Of a stretch of 64,000 nucleotides of DNA, positions 34,671-44,107 are shown piece by piece. The stretch is from Methylobacterium terricola (GTDB lineage: Bacteria; Pseudomonadota; Alphaproteobacteria; Rhizobiales; Beijerinckiaceae). Every line of letters begins with the position of its first letter. Position 1 is the stretch's first letter. Location of the stretch: the NCBI RefSeq assembly GCF_006151805.1, contig NZ_VDDA01000019.1, positions 1-64,000 on the forward strand, in the 5' to 3' direction. The position numbers were made by a program, and so were the translations under genes. The notes beneath the pieces were generated by a model, which made no database searches, was not told the origin of the DNA, and was given only the letters and a program-made list of their open reading frames with translations.

Positions 34671-36410
34671 TCAACCAAAAGTGAATGCATAGACGCGAGC
34701 GCCAGGACGATGAAAGCGGATCGCGAACGTGCGCTCGCGCACGGGGCCGGATTGGCGAACGAGCTGGTACAAACGCGTCGCCGCGACGACGCCGCCGCCG
34801 TCTGATCCGATGTCAGCGCCGTGATCCGCGCCGGGTGGTTCGCCGTCGAGAGACACGTCGAACGGCACCGGAAGCCCGTCGGGTCCGGGCCCGACGACGA
34901 GGTGGAGGTCGCGCGCCCGGAAGCGGTACGTCGTGCTGCCGCCCGGTGCATCGAGCCGGGCGTATTCGGGTTCGATGGTCCAGTGTCCGGCTAGCGACCA
35001 CTCGTTCAACCGCGGCCGACCGGGGGTATAGAGGCGTGGCTCGGGCGACACTCCTTCCGGCGACACGAAATGCGTGGCCTTGTCCGAGCCGACATAGGTC
35101 TCAGTGGACGCAAGATGCGCGAGATCGGGACCGGCCTCGATACCGGCCGCTCGCGTCGGCGTCGGGCCGTCGTTGGAGGCACGACCTCCGGCGGATTCAG
35201 CCAGGAGGGCCTGGATGGCAGCGTCCGCCTGCGCGGTGCCTCCCTCGCCGAACTGGTGATGGCGGATGCGTCCCTGCGCATCGACGACGTACAAAGCCGG
35301 CCAGTACGCGTTGCGCAGGCCGCGCCAGAGCCGGAACTCGTTGTCGACCGCCACCGGATACGGCAGGGCGAAGCGCCGGATCGCCGCGGCGACATTGCCG
35401 ATATCGCGCTCGAAGGCGAATTCGGGCGCGTGGATGCCGATCACGGCCAGTCCTTGCGCCCGGTACCGCTCGGCCCATGCGCGCAGGGTGGGAAGCGTGC
35501 GGATGCAGTTGATGCAGGAATAGGTCCAGACATGGACCAGCACGACCCGGCCCCGCAATCCCTCGACCGTCTGCGGCTCGCCGTTGAGCCAGTGCGTGGC
35601 GCCCGAGAGGCTCGGCAGCCGGCCCTCGACCGGGAGATCGCCAGCGGTCGGAGCGGCGGTCGGAGCGGCCTGGGCGGGATCGACGCGCAGCACCCTCAGG
35701 ATCGCGTCCTCCACGGCGGTCGTCGCTGCCGCGGGGTAGCGCGCCAGCAGGTCCGCATCGGCCCCGAGGGCGACCGCGGCGAGCACCGCGATCATGGCGG
35801 CCCCGGCGACCTGGCGCAGACGCTCGCCGAGCCCGAGATGCGGGCGGATCAGGGCGACCACCGAGCCGCCCAAGCGGGCGGCTGCGGCCAGGGCCGTCGC
35901 GGCCCCAAAGGCATAGGCGGCCAGCAGCGCCGCCGTCTGCCATCCCGGCCCGTTCAGGGCGGCGCCGGTGAGGACGAGGCCGAGGATCGGTCCGGCGCAG
36001 GGCGTCCACAGCAGGCCGGTGGCGGCGCCGAGGCCGAGTGATCCCGGGATCCCGCTCGACAGGCGGGAGCCCGGCTCAACCGCGCGCCGCGACAGGATCC
36101 CGCCGAGGCGCACGAGGGGCCGGTGCAGCCACGCCGAGGCGTGGGGTGACAGGAGAGTGAGTGCGAAGACGGCGAGCACGCTCAACGCCAGGACGCGACC
36201 GGCCGTGCCGAGCCACGCCACGACACCGCCTCCGAGGGTGGCGAGTCCGGCGGCCGCGACGAAGGCTGCGCCGAGGCCGGCCAGGAACGGCAACATGCCG
36301 GTCAGGAAGGGCCGGTCGACCCGCGCGAGCACGAAGGGCAGCACCGGAACGAGGCACGGGCTGAGGAGGGTCAGCACGCCCGCGAGATAGGCGGCGATGG
36401 CGAGAATCAC
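34671..36410 (-). CDS. dipZ: DipZ-like CcdA-thioredoxin fusion protein
   Basis: A 579-aa membrane thiol-disulphide protein. The N-terminal 230 residues form a CcdA-like set of about six helices with redox Cys motifs LLSPCLVPVLPF (residue about 19) and LLWTPCAGPIL (about 137). A periplasmic thioredoxin-like domain follows, with active site SCINC near 303 in VHVWTYSCINCIRTLP. The last 150 residues match the carbohydrate-binding-like DipZ tail (HWTIEPEYARLDAPG). It would move reducing power from cytosol to periplasm. The full domain order matches DipZ. It is divergent from a two-component system 209 bases away. Confidence 0.88.
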   Translation of the reverse strand: MILAIAAYLAGVLTLLSPCLVPVLPFVLARVDRPFLTGMLPFLAGLGAAFVAAAGLATLGGGVVAWLGTAGRVLALSVLAVFALTLLSPHASAWLHRPLVRLGGILSRRAVEPGSRLSSGIPGSLGLGAATGLLWTPCAGPILGLVLTGAALNGPGWQTAALLAAYAFGAATALAAAARLGGSVVALIRPHLGLGERLRQVAGAAMIAVLAAVALGADADLLARYPAAATTAVEDAILRVLRVDPAQAAPTAAPTAGDLPVEGRLPSLSGATHWLNGEPQTVEGLRGRVVLVHVWTYSCINCIRTLPTLRAWAERYRAQGLAVIGIHAPEFAFERDIGNVAAAIRRFALPYPVAVDNEFRLWRGLRNAYWPALYVVDAQGRIRHHQFGEGGTAQADAAIQALLAESAGGRASNDGPTPTRAAGIEAGPDLAHLASTETYVGSDKATHFVSPEGVSPEPRLYTPGRPRLNEWSLAGHWTIEPEYARLDAPGGSTTYRFRARDLHLVVGPGPDGLPVPFDVSLDGEPPGADHGADIGSDGGGVVAATRLYQLVRQSGPVRERTFAIRFHRPGARVYAFTFG

Positions 36411-36619
36411 GGGCGGGCTCCTTCTTGGTCCGAGCGCCCTTCCTCATCAGCCCTGCATGTCCCGCCTGTGTGCGGCGCGCCCCATCCTTGTACCGCTCTG
36501 TAGCGGCCGCGCGATCCCGCCCGAGGATACCGGCCGGGCCGGCTACATTGCGTTACCGGAACCGGCTCGCCGGACGGGCCCGGCCCCGCTATCCCTGGCG
36601 CGAAAGGGGGACGGGACCC

Positions 36620-37363
36620 GTGGAGCACATCGATCACGTCCTGGTCGTCGACGACGATCGCGAGATCCGCGAGATGGTCTCGGGCTACCTGAGGAAGAAC
36701 GGCCTGCGGGTGAGCCTGGCCGCCGACGGCCGTCAGATGCGGTCCTTCCTCAAGGCGAACCGGGTCGACCTCGTGGTGCTCGACATCATGATGCCCGGAG
36801 ACGACGGCCTCGTCCTGTGCCGGGAGCTGCGGGCGGGCCGGCACAGGACGACGCCGGTGCTGATGCTGACGGCCCGCAGCGACGAGACCGACCGGATCGT
36901 CGGCCTGGAGATGGGCGCCGACGACTACTTGGTGAAGCCGTTCTCGGCCCGCGAGCTGCTCGCGCGGATCAAGGCGGTCCTGCGCCGGACCCGGATGCTG
37001 CCGCCCAACCTCCAGGTGACCGAGGCCGGCCGGCTCGTCGCTTTCGGCGCTTGGCGGCTCGACACGACCGCCCGCCACCTGCTCGATGAGGCCGGGACGG
37101 TCGTGCCGCTCAGCGGCGCCGAGTACCGGCTGCTGCGCGTCCTGCTCGATCATCCCCAGCGGGTTCTCTCGCGCGACCAGCTCCTCAACCTCACGCAGGG
37201 CCGCGAGGCCGACCTGTTCGACCGCTCGATCGACCTTCTGGTCAGCCGCCTGCGGCAGCGCCTGAAGGACGATGCCCGCGAGCCGGCCTACATCAAGACG
37301 GTGCGCAGCGAGGGCTACGTCCTGGCGATGCCCGTGGTCATCGCGCAGGCGCGCGAGGAATGA
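36620..37363 (+). CDS. OmpR-type response regulator
   Basis: A 247-aa regulator. The receiver has the acidic pair in VVDDDREIREM, phospho-Asp in LVVLDIMMPGDDG near residue 55 and the switch Lys in LVKPFSARELL near 106. A winged-helix output domain follows (SGAEYRLLRVLLDHPQRVLS, ending YIKTVRSEGYVL). GTG 36620 is chosen, preceded by a GGGGGA site; the open frame begins at 36425 but that part is not conserved. Its stop overlaps the kinase start (ATGA), so the pair is made together. Confidence 0.9.
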   Translation: MEHIDHVLVVDDDREIREMVSGYLRKNGLRVSLAADGRQMRSFLKANRVDLVVLDIMMPGDDGLVLCRELRAGRHRTTPVLMLTARSDETDRIVGLEMGADDYLVKPFSARELLARIKAVLRRTRMLPPNLQVTEAGRLVAFGAWRLDTTARHLLDEAGTVVPLSGAEYRLLRVLLDHPQRVLSRDQLLNLTQGREADLFDRSIDLLVSRLRQRLKDDAREPAYIKTVRSEGYVLAMPVVIAQAREE

Positions 37364-38652
37364 GGCCGCGCCTGCCGGGGAGCCTGCGCAGCCGGCTCTT
37401 CCTGATCCTGCTCGCCGGGCTCCTGTGCGGGCAGGGGCTCGCCTTCGCGATCATGCTTCTGGAACGGGACCAGTCGGCGCGGGCGGTCATGCTGACGACG
37501 CTCCAACGCGACGTCGCCGTCGCGGTCGCCCTGCTGGATCGGCTTCCGGCCGAGGAGAGGGCCGGGTGGCTGCCGCTGCTCGACCGGCCGACCTATCGCT
37601 ACGAACTCGGTCCCGGCGCGGCCGGAACGCCCGACCTCCCATCCCGGACGCGGATGATCGCGGACGAGATCCGCACCGCCCTCGCGCCGCGCTTCTCCGT
37701 GCGGTTCGACGCGCTGCCGGGGCCGACGGAGCGACTGCAGGGTCACGTCGTGCTCGCCGACGGCTCAGGCCTGACCATCGACGTGCGGCCGGCGATGCGA
37801 CCGGTCGCGTCGTGGCTGCCGGTGGCCTTGGGCGTGCAGCTCCTCGTGCTGGCGGCCTGCGTCGGGCTCGCCGTCCGGCTGGCGGTGCGCCCGCTGACCC
37901 GGTTCGCCGAGGCCGCCGACCGGCTGGAGCCCGGCCGGCCCGCGACCCGCTTCGCGGAAGCCGAGCCGGACGAGGTCGCCCGCGCAGGACGAGCCTTCAA
38001 CGCGCTGCAGGCCCGCATCGCTCGCCACCTCGACGAGCGCGTGCGCATCCTGGCGGCGATCTCCCACGACCTCCAGACCCCGATCACCCGGATGCGGCTG
38101 CGGGTCGAGACGGGCGCCGAGGGGCCCGACCAGGATCGGCTGCTGGCCGATCTCGACGAGGTCGAGGCACTGGTGCGCGAGGGGATCGCCTATGCCCGCA
38201 GCGTGCACGGCGACGTCGAGCCGACGGCCCGCCTCGACCTGCGCGCCTTCATCGAGAGCCTCGTCTTCGACTACCAGGACGCCGGCCGGGACGTGACCCT
38301 CACCGCCCTGGCCGACGTTACCGTAGCGACGCGCCCGCAGGCCCTGCGTCGCATCCTCACCAACCTGATCGACAACGCCCTGCGCTACGCCGGCCGAGCC
38401 GAGATCGACGTGAGGGCGGAGGAGGGCCGGCTCGCCATCGCGGTCCTGGACCGGGGGCCCGGCATCCCGGCGGACAAGCTCGAGGCGGTGCTGCTGCCCT
38501 TCGTGCGGCTGGAGGAATCACGCAGCCGCGACACCGGCGGCACCGGCCTCGGCCTCGCCATCGCCGACCAGCTCGCCGCCGCGCTCGGCGGCAAGCTCAC
38601 CTTAAGCAACCGCCCGGGCGGCGGTCTCGAAGCCGTCGTCACGCTCGCCTGA
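37360..38652 (+). CDS. sensor histidine kinase, EnvZ-like
   Basis: A 430-aa inner-membrane kinase. There is a membrane helix at 13-32, a periplasmic sensor loop, a second helix near 150-170, a HAMP linker, the phospho-acceptor His in AAISHDLQTPITRMRL near 230, and ATPase boxes NLIDNALRYAG, DRGPGIP and GGTGLGLAIADQLA. The short periplasmic loop suggests a membrane or small-molecule signal. It is the partner of the upstream regulator, overlapping it by four bases. The target genes are unknown; divergent dipZ is a possible one. Confidence 0.9.
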   Translation: MRPRLPGSLRSRLFLILLAGLLCGQGLAFAIMLLERDQSARAVMLTTLQRDVAVAVALLDRLPAEERAGWLPLLDRPTYRYELGPGAAGTPDLPSRTRMIADEIRTALAPRFSVRFDALPGPTERLQGHVVLADGSGLTIDVRPAMRPVASWLPVALGVQLLVLAACVGLAVRLAVRPLTRFAEAADRLEPGRPATRFAEAEPDEVARAGRAFNALQARIARHLDERVRILAAISHDLQTPITRMRLRVETGAEGPDQDRLLADLDEVEALVREGIAYARSVHGDVEPTARLDLRAFIESLVFDYQDAGRDVTLTALADVTVATRPQALRRILTNLIDNALRYAGRAEIDVRAEEGRLAIAVLDRGPGIPADKLEAVLLPFVRLEESRSRDTGGTGLGLAIADQLAAALGGKLTLSNRPGGGLEAVVTLA

Positions 38653-38669
38653 ACGCGCCCTCGCGCAGG

Positions 38670-40259
38670 TCACCCGGCGGGATCGTCGAGGCCGACTCGC
38701 CGCGTGATCCGCAAGGCCCCGAGGAACGCCTCGTCGTGGCTGACGACCAGGAGCGCGCCGTCGTAGCCGGCAAGGCCCAGTTCCAGCGCCTCGACCGCCT
38801 CCAGGTCGAGGTGGTTGGTCGGCTCGTCGAGGATCAGGAGCTGGGGCGGCGCCGCGTTGCCGAGCACGCAGGCCAGCGCCGCCCGGACCTGCTGGCCGCC
38901 GCTCAGAGACGAGACGGTCCGGTCGGCGGCGGCGGCGCGGAACTGGAACCGCGCCAGGGCCGCCCGGCATCCGTTCGCGTCCTCCCCCGGGTTGAGGCGC
39001 GCGAAGTTCTCCGCCACGGTCCGGTCGCGGTCGAGCAGCCCGAGGCGCTGGTCGAGCAGGGCGGCGCGCACGCCGACCGACACCCGTCCCGACCACGGGC
39101 CGAGGCGACCCGCGACGAGGGCGAGCAGGGTCGACTTGCCCGACCCGTTGCGCCCGCACAAAGCGACGCGCTCAGGACCCGTGATCGCCAGGGACAGGCC
39201 GGTCAGGACGGGCCGCCCCGGCCGGTAGCCGGCCGTCACGTTCTCGACCGCGAGGACATGACGGTCGGCGTGAAGGCCGCTCCGCGGGACCGCGAGGGCG
39301 GCCGGCTTCACCGACGCGATCCGGTTGCGCGTCTGCGCCAGATCGGTCTCGGCGAGGGCGCGCTGCCGCTCGGCCAGGCGCGCGCTGCCGCCGGCCGTCC
39401 GCTCGGCGTTGTCCCGGCGGGCCCCGGCGAGGAGGCGGGGAAGGTCGCCCCGCGCGGCGCGGCGACTCCCGGCCGCGTCGCGGCGCTGCTGGCGCTCGAC
39501 CGTCTCCTGTGCCCGGCGGGCGAGGTCCGCCGCCCGCTTCTCGGCCACCGCGAGGTCGTGCTCGGCGGCCGCGAGGCGCGCCGCACGGGCCTGCCGGTAC
39601 GCCTCGAAGCCGCCTCGGGTGCGGCTCGCCCCCGTCGGCTCCAGGTCCACGATCGCGTCCATCGCGTCCAGCAGGGATCGGTCGTGGCTGACCACGATCG
39701 CGCCGCCGCGCCAGCGCCGCAGCGCCTCGTGAACCGCCCGCCGCCCGTCGGAATCGAGGTCGTTGGTCGGTTCGTCGAGCAGCAGGAAATCCGGCCGCGC
39801 GAAGATCGCTGCCGCGAGCGCCGCACGGGCACGCTGCCCGCCGGAGAGGCGCGACAGGGGCGTCCCGGGGCTCACCGGCACGCCCATCAGGGCGAGCGCC
39901 CCCGTCAGGCGCTCCTCGAGCGTCCAGTCGGCCGCGGCGAGCTCGTCGGCCTCGCCCGCGCCGGCCTCGGCACGGCGCAGCAGCGCCAGGCCGGCGCTCG
40001 CCCCGAACAGGTCGGCCACCGTCTCGTCGGGGGCGAGGCTCGCGAACTGGCGCAGCAGCGCGACCGTCCCGTCGCGAACGACGCTGCCGCAGGACGGTCT
40101 CAGGCGTCCCGCCAGGAGGCCGAGCAGCGTGCTCTTGCCGGCGCCGTTGCGGCCGACGACGCCGGTTCGCTCGGGCCCGAAAGTGACGGAGAGGTCGGAG
40201 AGGACGGCGCGCCCGTCAGGCGCGGACCACGTGACGTTCAGAAGCGAGAGCTGGGCTGG
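38670..40259 (-). CDS. ABC-F family ATPase
   Basis: A 529-aa soluble protein with two ABC ATPase domains and no membrane part. The first has Walker A GRNGAGKSTLL near residue 37, signature LSGGQRARAALA and Walker B FLLLDEPTNDLD; the second has GRNGSGKSTLL near 375, LSGGQQVRAALA and LLILDEPTNHLD. A charged helical linker of about 80 residues joins them. This is the ABC-F plan of ribosome-acting factors such as Uup/EttA and antibiotic-protection proteins. I set the start at ATG 40259 (MPAQLSLLNV); nine more codons are open. It converges with the sensor kinase, 17 bases apart. Confidence 0.88.
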   Translation of the reverse strand, partial: PAQLSLLNVTWSAPDGRAVLSDLSVTFGPERTGVVGRNGAGKSTLLGLLAGRLRPSCGSVVRDGTVALLRQFASLAPDETVADLFGASAGLALLRRAEAGAGEADELAAADWTLEERLTGALALMGVPVSPGTPLSRLSGGQRARAALAAAIFARPDFLLLDEPTNDLDSDGRRAVHEALRRWRGGAIVVSHDRSLLDAMDAIVDLEPTGASRTRGGFEAYRQARAARLAAAEHDLAVAEKRAADLARRAQETVERQQRRDAAGSRRAARGDLPRLLAGARRDNAERTAGGSARLAERQRALAETDLAQTRNRIASVKPAALAVPRSGLHADRHVLAVENVTAGYRPGRPVLTGLSLAITGPERVALCGRNGSGKSTLLALVAGRLGPWSGRVSVGVRAALLDQRLGLLDRDRTVAENFARLNPGEDANGCRAALARFQFRAAAADRTVSSLSGGQQVRAALACVLGNAAPPQLLILDEPTNHLDLEAVEALELGLAGYDGALLVVSHDEAFLGALRITRRVGLDDPAG

Positions 40260-40460
40260 CATGCGAGGAGACGGTCCTGGCGGCAAGGCGGATCGGCATT
40301 GCGGTCAGGGTCAGTCTCATCGGCGTCGCGGCTCCGGCAGGGGCGCCGCTGATAGTCCCGGCCGGGACCACGCGCAAGGGCAGGGATCACGCGCAAGCGC
40401 CGGGATCGCCGGCCTCGCGGCCAGTCCGGTCCGGCGCCCGGCTCCGGCAGCGTACATGCG

Positions 40461-40481
40461 CTTACAAAACCGGCTTGTTAG
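40461..40481. promoter_or_regulatory. imperfect palindrome upstream of ohr
   Basis: CTTACAA-AACCGGC-TTGTTAG is an AT-rich imperfect inverted repeat in the ohr upstream region; a related ACAAAAACCGG lies at about 40494. It could be an OhrR (MarR-type) operator, but no ohrR gene is adjacent. Confidence 0.3.
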
Positions 40482-40631
40482 CACATACTCGGCACAAAAA
40501 CCGGCCGCTTACTGGGGATGAAACCGCGGGGGCACGACGATGCCGGCGACGATCGACGGGGACGGCATGAGCCGGGCGTCGCACCGCCGTCCGGTCCACG
40601 GGCCGCTGCGGACCGCCAGGAGCATCGATCC

Positions 40632-41048
40632 ATGACCGACACGGCACATCGCCTGTACACGGCTCACGTTCACACGGTCGGAGGGCGCGAGGGCACGGCG
40701 CGCAGCCCCGACGGCAGGCTCGACCTGCGGTTGTCCCGGCCCGGCAGCGCCGGGGAGGGAACCAACCCGGAGCAGCTCTTCGCGGCCGGCTGGTCCGCCT
40801 GCTTCGAGGGCGCGATGGAGCGCGCGGCCCGAACGCTCGGGATCGCGCTGCCCCGGCCGCCGAGCATCGACGCCGAGATCGGGCTGAACCAGGACGACGG
40901 CGGCTTCTTCCTCAGCGCCCGGCTGACGATCGACGTGCCGGGCCTCGATCGCACCCTGGCCGAGCAGGTCGTCGCCGCCGCCCACCAGATCTGCCCATAC
41001 TCGAAGGCGACGCGCGGCAACATCGACGTCGTGCTGACGGTCGCCTGA
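40632..41048 (+). CDS. ohr: organic hydroperoxide resistance protein Ohr
   Basis: A 138-aa cytosolic thiol peroxidase that reduces organic and fatty-acid hydroperoxides using lipoylated proteins as donors. The two catalytic cysteines are visible in GWSACFEGAM (about residue 56) and HQICPYSKATRGN (about 122), and the Arg/Glu of the active site are in place. The fold signature NPEQLFAAG is present. Length is typical. ATG 40632 begins the conserved sequence; the frame is open to 40518. A short palindrome upstream may be the site of an oxidant-sensing repressor. Confidence 0.92.
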   Translation: MTDTAHRLYTAHVHTVGGREGTARSPDGRLDLRLSRPGSAGEGTNPEQLFAAGWSACFEGAMERAARTLGIALPRPPSIDAEIGLNQDDGGFFLSARLTIDVPGLDRTLAEQVVAAAHQICPYSKATRGNIDVVLTVA

Positions 41049-41108
41049 GCCTCGATCCGTCCGGCCTGCTGAAGTCGGACCGCTCCCATCATCACGAGGG
41101 TTGTTGCC

Positions 41109-42143
41109 ATGAACGAGATCGTCACGCTGGAACGTCGGCAGCTGCTCGGACAGCTCGGTGCCGTCCTGGCCGCCGGCACGGTCGCCGGGATCGGTCCGGC
41201 CGCCGCGGCGCAGGGTGCGTCCCCGGCGGGATCAGGACCGCAAGCCGCGTTCGGTCCGCTGAAGCGGGTCCAGGCCGGCGACCTCGAGGTCGCCTACGTC
41301 GAGGCCGGCCCGGCGGACGGCAAGCCGGTCCTGCTCCTCCACGGCTGGCCCTACGACATCCACAGCTACGCCGAGGTGGCGCCGGTGCTCGCGGCGGCGG
41401 GGTACCGGGTGCTGATCCCCTTCCTCCGGGGCTACGGCGCGACCCGCTTCCTCTCCGAGGCGACGCCGCGCAACGGCCAGCAGGCCGCGCTCGCCCACGA
41501 CGCGGTCGCCTTCCTCGACGCGCTCGGGATCGAGCGGACGCTCGTGGCGGGCTACGACTGGGGTGCCCGCACCGCCTGCATCCTCGCCGCCCTGTGGCCG
41601 GCGCGGTGCCGGGCCCTCGTCTCGGTGAGCGGCTACCTCATCGGCAGCCAGCAGGCCAACGCGATGCCGCTGCCGCCGAAGGCCGAGCTGCAATGGTGGT
41701 ATCAGTATTACTTCGCCACCGAGCGGGGGCGCGAGGGCTATGCCCGCTACACCCGCGACTTCGCCCGGCTGATCTGGGAGCTCGCCTCGCCGCAATGGCG
41801 GTTCGACGATGCCACCTTCGCCCGCTCGGCCCCGGCCTTCGACAATCCGGACCACGTCGCCGTCTCGATCCACAATTACCGCTGGCGGCTCGGCTTGGCG
41901 CCGGGCGAGGCGCGGTTCGACGAGACCGAGCGCAAGCTCGCCGGCTTCCCGACCATCGCGATCCCGACGATCACGCTCGAGGGCGACGCGAACGGCGCCC
42001 CCCATCCCGACCCCGCGGCCTACGCCAAGAAATTCTCCGGGCGCTACGAGCACCGCACGATCACCGGCGGTATCGGGCACAACCTTCCCCAGGAGGCGCC
42101 CCGGGCCTTCGCGCAGGCGGTGGTGGACGTCGATGGCTTTTGA
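41109..42143 (+). CDS. alpha/beta hydrolase, epoxide-hydrolase-like
   Basis: A 344-aa alpha/beta-hydrolase. The N-terminus has RRQLLGQLGAVLAAGTVAG, a twin-arginine-type export signal. The fold then shows LLLHGWPYD (oxyanion loop, near 77), the nucleophile elbow AGYDWGARTA with Asp near 141, and the final catalytic His in GGIGHNLPQEAP near 318. An Asp nucleophile points to an epoxide hydrolase or haloalkane dehalogenase rather than an esterase. It overlaps the next gene (P460-like) by 11 bases, so both are probably exported partners. Confidence 0.85.
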   Translation: MNEIVTLERRQLLGQLGAVLAAGTVAGIGPAAAAQGASPAGSGPQAAFGPLKRVQAGDLEVAYVEAGPADGKPVLLLHGWPYDIHSYAEVAPVLAAAGYRVLIPFLRGYGATRFLSEATPRNGQQAALAHDAVAFLDALGIERTLVAGYDWGARTACILAALWPARCRALVSVSGYLIGSQQANAMPLPPKAELQWWYQYYFATERGREGYARYTRDFARLIWELASPQWRFDDATFARSAPAFDNPDHVAVSIHNYRWRLGLAPGEARFDETERKLAGFPTIAIPTITLEGDANGAPHPDPAAYAKKFSGRYEHRTITGGIGHNLPQEAPRAFAQAVVDVDGF

Positions 42144-42651
42144 TCGTCACGCAAGCGGGCGGAGCGCCCTGCTCCTGTGTGCCGCCGCCGGCCTCGCCCT
42201 GGCGATGGCGCGGGCGTCCGGCGAGGAGGCGAAACCGGCCTCGCCGATCTACGGCGTCACCGTCCCGGACGGCTACCGCGACTGGCGCCTGATCGCCCCG
42301 GCCCTCGAGGACGCGCCGCTGAACGAGCTGCGGGCGGTGCTCGGCAACGACGTCGCCGTGCGGGCCTACCGGGCCGGCACGCTGCCGTTCCCGGACGGCA
42401 GCGTCCTGGTGAAGCTCGCCTGGACGCGCACGCCCTCCAGCGAGTTCGAGTCGGCGACGGTGCCGGGCCCCGCCACGACGGTGCAGGTCATGGTCAAGGA
42501 CGCGACGCGCTATCCGCAATCGGGCGGCTGGGGCTTCGGCCGCTTCATCGATGGCAAGCCCGTCGACGCGGCGCAGCACCAGACCTGCTTTGCCTGCCAC
42601 GAGGCGCGGGTGAAGGAGCGCGACTTCGTCTTCACCCGCTACGCCCGTTGA
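42133..42651 (+). CDS. cytochrome P460-like haem protein
   Basis: A 172-aa exported protein. A signal peptide (ALLLCAAAGLALAMARA) precedes a P460-type domain (GVTVPDGYRDWRLIAPA, LPFPDGSVLVKLAW) and the haem-binding CFACH motif near residue 155, close to the C-terminus. Cytochrome P460 proteins oxidise small nitrogen or other substrates in the periplasm; many remain uncharacterised. It overlaps the hydrolase by 11 bases in another frame, indicating coupled translation. The lysine cross-link that defines true P460 cannot be judged by eye. Confidence 0.8.
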   Translation: MAFDRHASGRSALLLCAAAGLALAMARASGEEAKPASPIYGVTVPDGYRDWRLIAPALEDAPLNELRAVLGNDVAVRAYRAGTLPFPDGSVLVKLAWTRTPSSEFESATVPGPATTVQVMVKDATRYPQSGGWGFGRFIDGKPVDAAQHQTCFACHEARVKERDFVFTRYAR

Positions 42652-42721
42652 CGCTCGCGCGACGGGGCCGCGGAGTCATCCGTGGCTCGGCGCATCGCGG
42701 CGTTATCCCGGATCCCGATCG

Positions 42722-43645
42722 ATGAGGCGGCTGCCTCCGGGCGATCCCCTGCTTCACATCCGCGGGTGGGATGCCCCGGAGCCGGTCCGGCTCTATTGGC
42801 CGGCCACCTCGACCCGAAAGGGTCCGGTCCCGTTGATCGTCTTCTCCCACGGGCTCGGCGGCTCCCGAAAGGGCTACAGCTACCTCGGCGAGGGATGGTT
42901 GGCCCGCGGGACCGCCAATGTGCCCATCCAGCACGCCGGCAGCGACGAGACGCTGTGGCAGGGCAGCCCCCTGTTGCTCCTCGACCGTCTCAGCGGCGCG
43001 GCGGACGAGCGTGAGGCCATCGAACGGACGCGGGACGTGAGCTTCGGCCTCGACCGCCTGCTGCGGCGTGACAGCCCCGTCCACGCCGCCATCGACCGCA
43101 AGCGCATCGTCGCGGCCGGGCACTCCTTCGGGGCGAACACGACCCTGATCCTCACCGGCGCCCAGGTGATCCGCGACGGGAAGCCCTTGAGCTTCCGGGA
43201 CCCGCGGTTCACGGCGAGCATCGTGATCTCGGCGTCGCCCTTCTACGGCGAGACCGACCTCGCGGCGGTCCTCGCTGCGGTTGACGTCCCCACGCTCCAC
43301 TTCACTACAACGGAGGACACGATCCGCATTCCGGGCCGCTATTCGCCTGCCCAGGACCGCATCGACGCCTACGCGGCGATCCCGACCCCCCGGAAGGCCC
43401 TGGTGGTGTTTCAGGGCGGTCCGCACAACGTCTTCACCAAACGCTCCCTCCGGAATGGCTGGCCGCTGAACCCCTTGGTGAAGCGGGCCACCGCCGAGGT
43501 CGGGCTCACCTTCCTCGACCTCGCCCACAAGTCCGATCCCGCGCCCCTCGAAGACTGGAGTGAGACCTGGAAGCCAATTCTGGCCGCGGCACCGACGCCG
43601 TTCCAGGTCGACCCGCGGCGGTGGGCCAGGAAGCGGCGCATTTAG
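42722..43645 (+). CDS. alpha/beta hydrolase, dienelactone-hydrolase-like
   Basis: A 307-aa hydrolase without a clear signal peptide. LIVFSHGLGGSRKGYS near residue 40 is the oxyanion loop, AAGHSFGANTTL near 137 is the nucleophile elbow with Ser, and the closing His is probably in GGPHNVF near 238. This is the plan of predicted dienelactone hydrolases and PAF-acetylhydrolase-like enzymes. It follows the P460-like gene after 70 bases on the same strand. The substrate is unknown. Confidence 0.8.
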   Translation: MRRLPPGDPLLHIRGWDAPEPVRLYWPATSTRKGPVPLIVFSHGLGGSRKGYSYLGEGWLARGTANVPIQHAGSDETLWQGSPLLLLDRLSGAADEREAIERTRDVSFGLDRLLRRDSPVHAAIDRKRIVAAGHSFGANTTLILTGAQVIRDGKPLSFRDPRFTASIVISASPFYGETDLAAVLAAVDVPTLHFTTTEDTIRIPGRYSPAQDRIDAYAAIPTPRKALVVFQGGPHNVFTKRSLRNGWPLNPLVKRATAEVGLTFLDLAHKSDPAPLEDWSETWKPILAAAPTPFQVDPRRWARKRRI

Positions 43646-43935
43646 GGTTCGGCGGTGGTTTCCTTCATATATTGAAGCTGGACGAGCAGGTCTTTGTTGC
43701 GCGGACGCTGCCGGACCAGGTGCTCATTGCAGTCGCGCAAGCTTGAGATCTTGGCATACCCACCGCCGACCGTCGCCGAGGTGAGAAACCCAGTGGAGGT
43801 GCGGACGGGCACACTCCTCGCACTGGCTCTGCACCTGGCGGAAGCAGATGGCGTCGGAGAGTTGGGGCTAGGCGATCGGGAAGAAGAAGCCGCACTCCCG
43901 CGGAGTCGGGATTCCTACTCCAGGGGCCTACGTGC
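43642..43935 (-). pseudogene. decayed zinc-ribbon protein
   Basis: On the minus strand, one frame reads IPTPRECGFFFPIA, then an in-frame TAG, then PQLSDAICFRQVQSQCEECA followed by RPHLHWV and RRWVCQDL before a TGA. The neighbouring frame then reads SLRDCNEHLVRQRPRNKDLL and ends METTAEP-like at TAA 43642. Spaced cysteines suggest a small zinc ribbon. One nonsense codon and one frameshift make it inactive. It overlaps the end of the hydrolase gene by four bases, tail to tail. Confidence 0.4.
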
Positions 43936-44107
43936 TACGGCAGCCTATCACGCCCTCTGGTTAAGCTCGACCTGCCGGCACGGATTATGGTCATCCGTGG
44001 ACATGCACTTCGACAGTAGATGCATACAGCTAGTCAGGAGCGCAGGCAGTTCCATATCCCCTTAGGCCCCCAAGTCAGGTTCACTTGTAGTAAGCTCGAG
44101 GATACGC

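Noticed and set aside
37272..40352. A 1026-codon open frame on the plus strand crossing the sensor kinase and antisense to the ABC-F gene
   Set aside because: Its product is Arg/Pro/Ala-rich without domains, while clear kinase and ABC-F proteins occupy the other frames. Long antisense frames are common in very GC-rich DNA.
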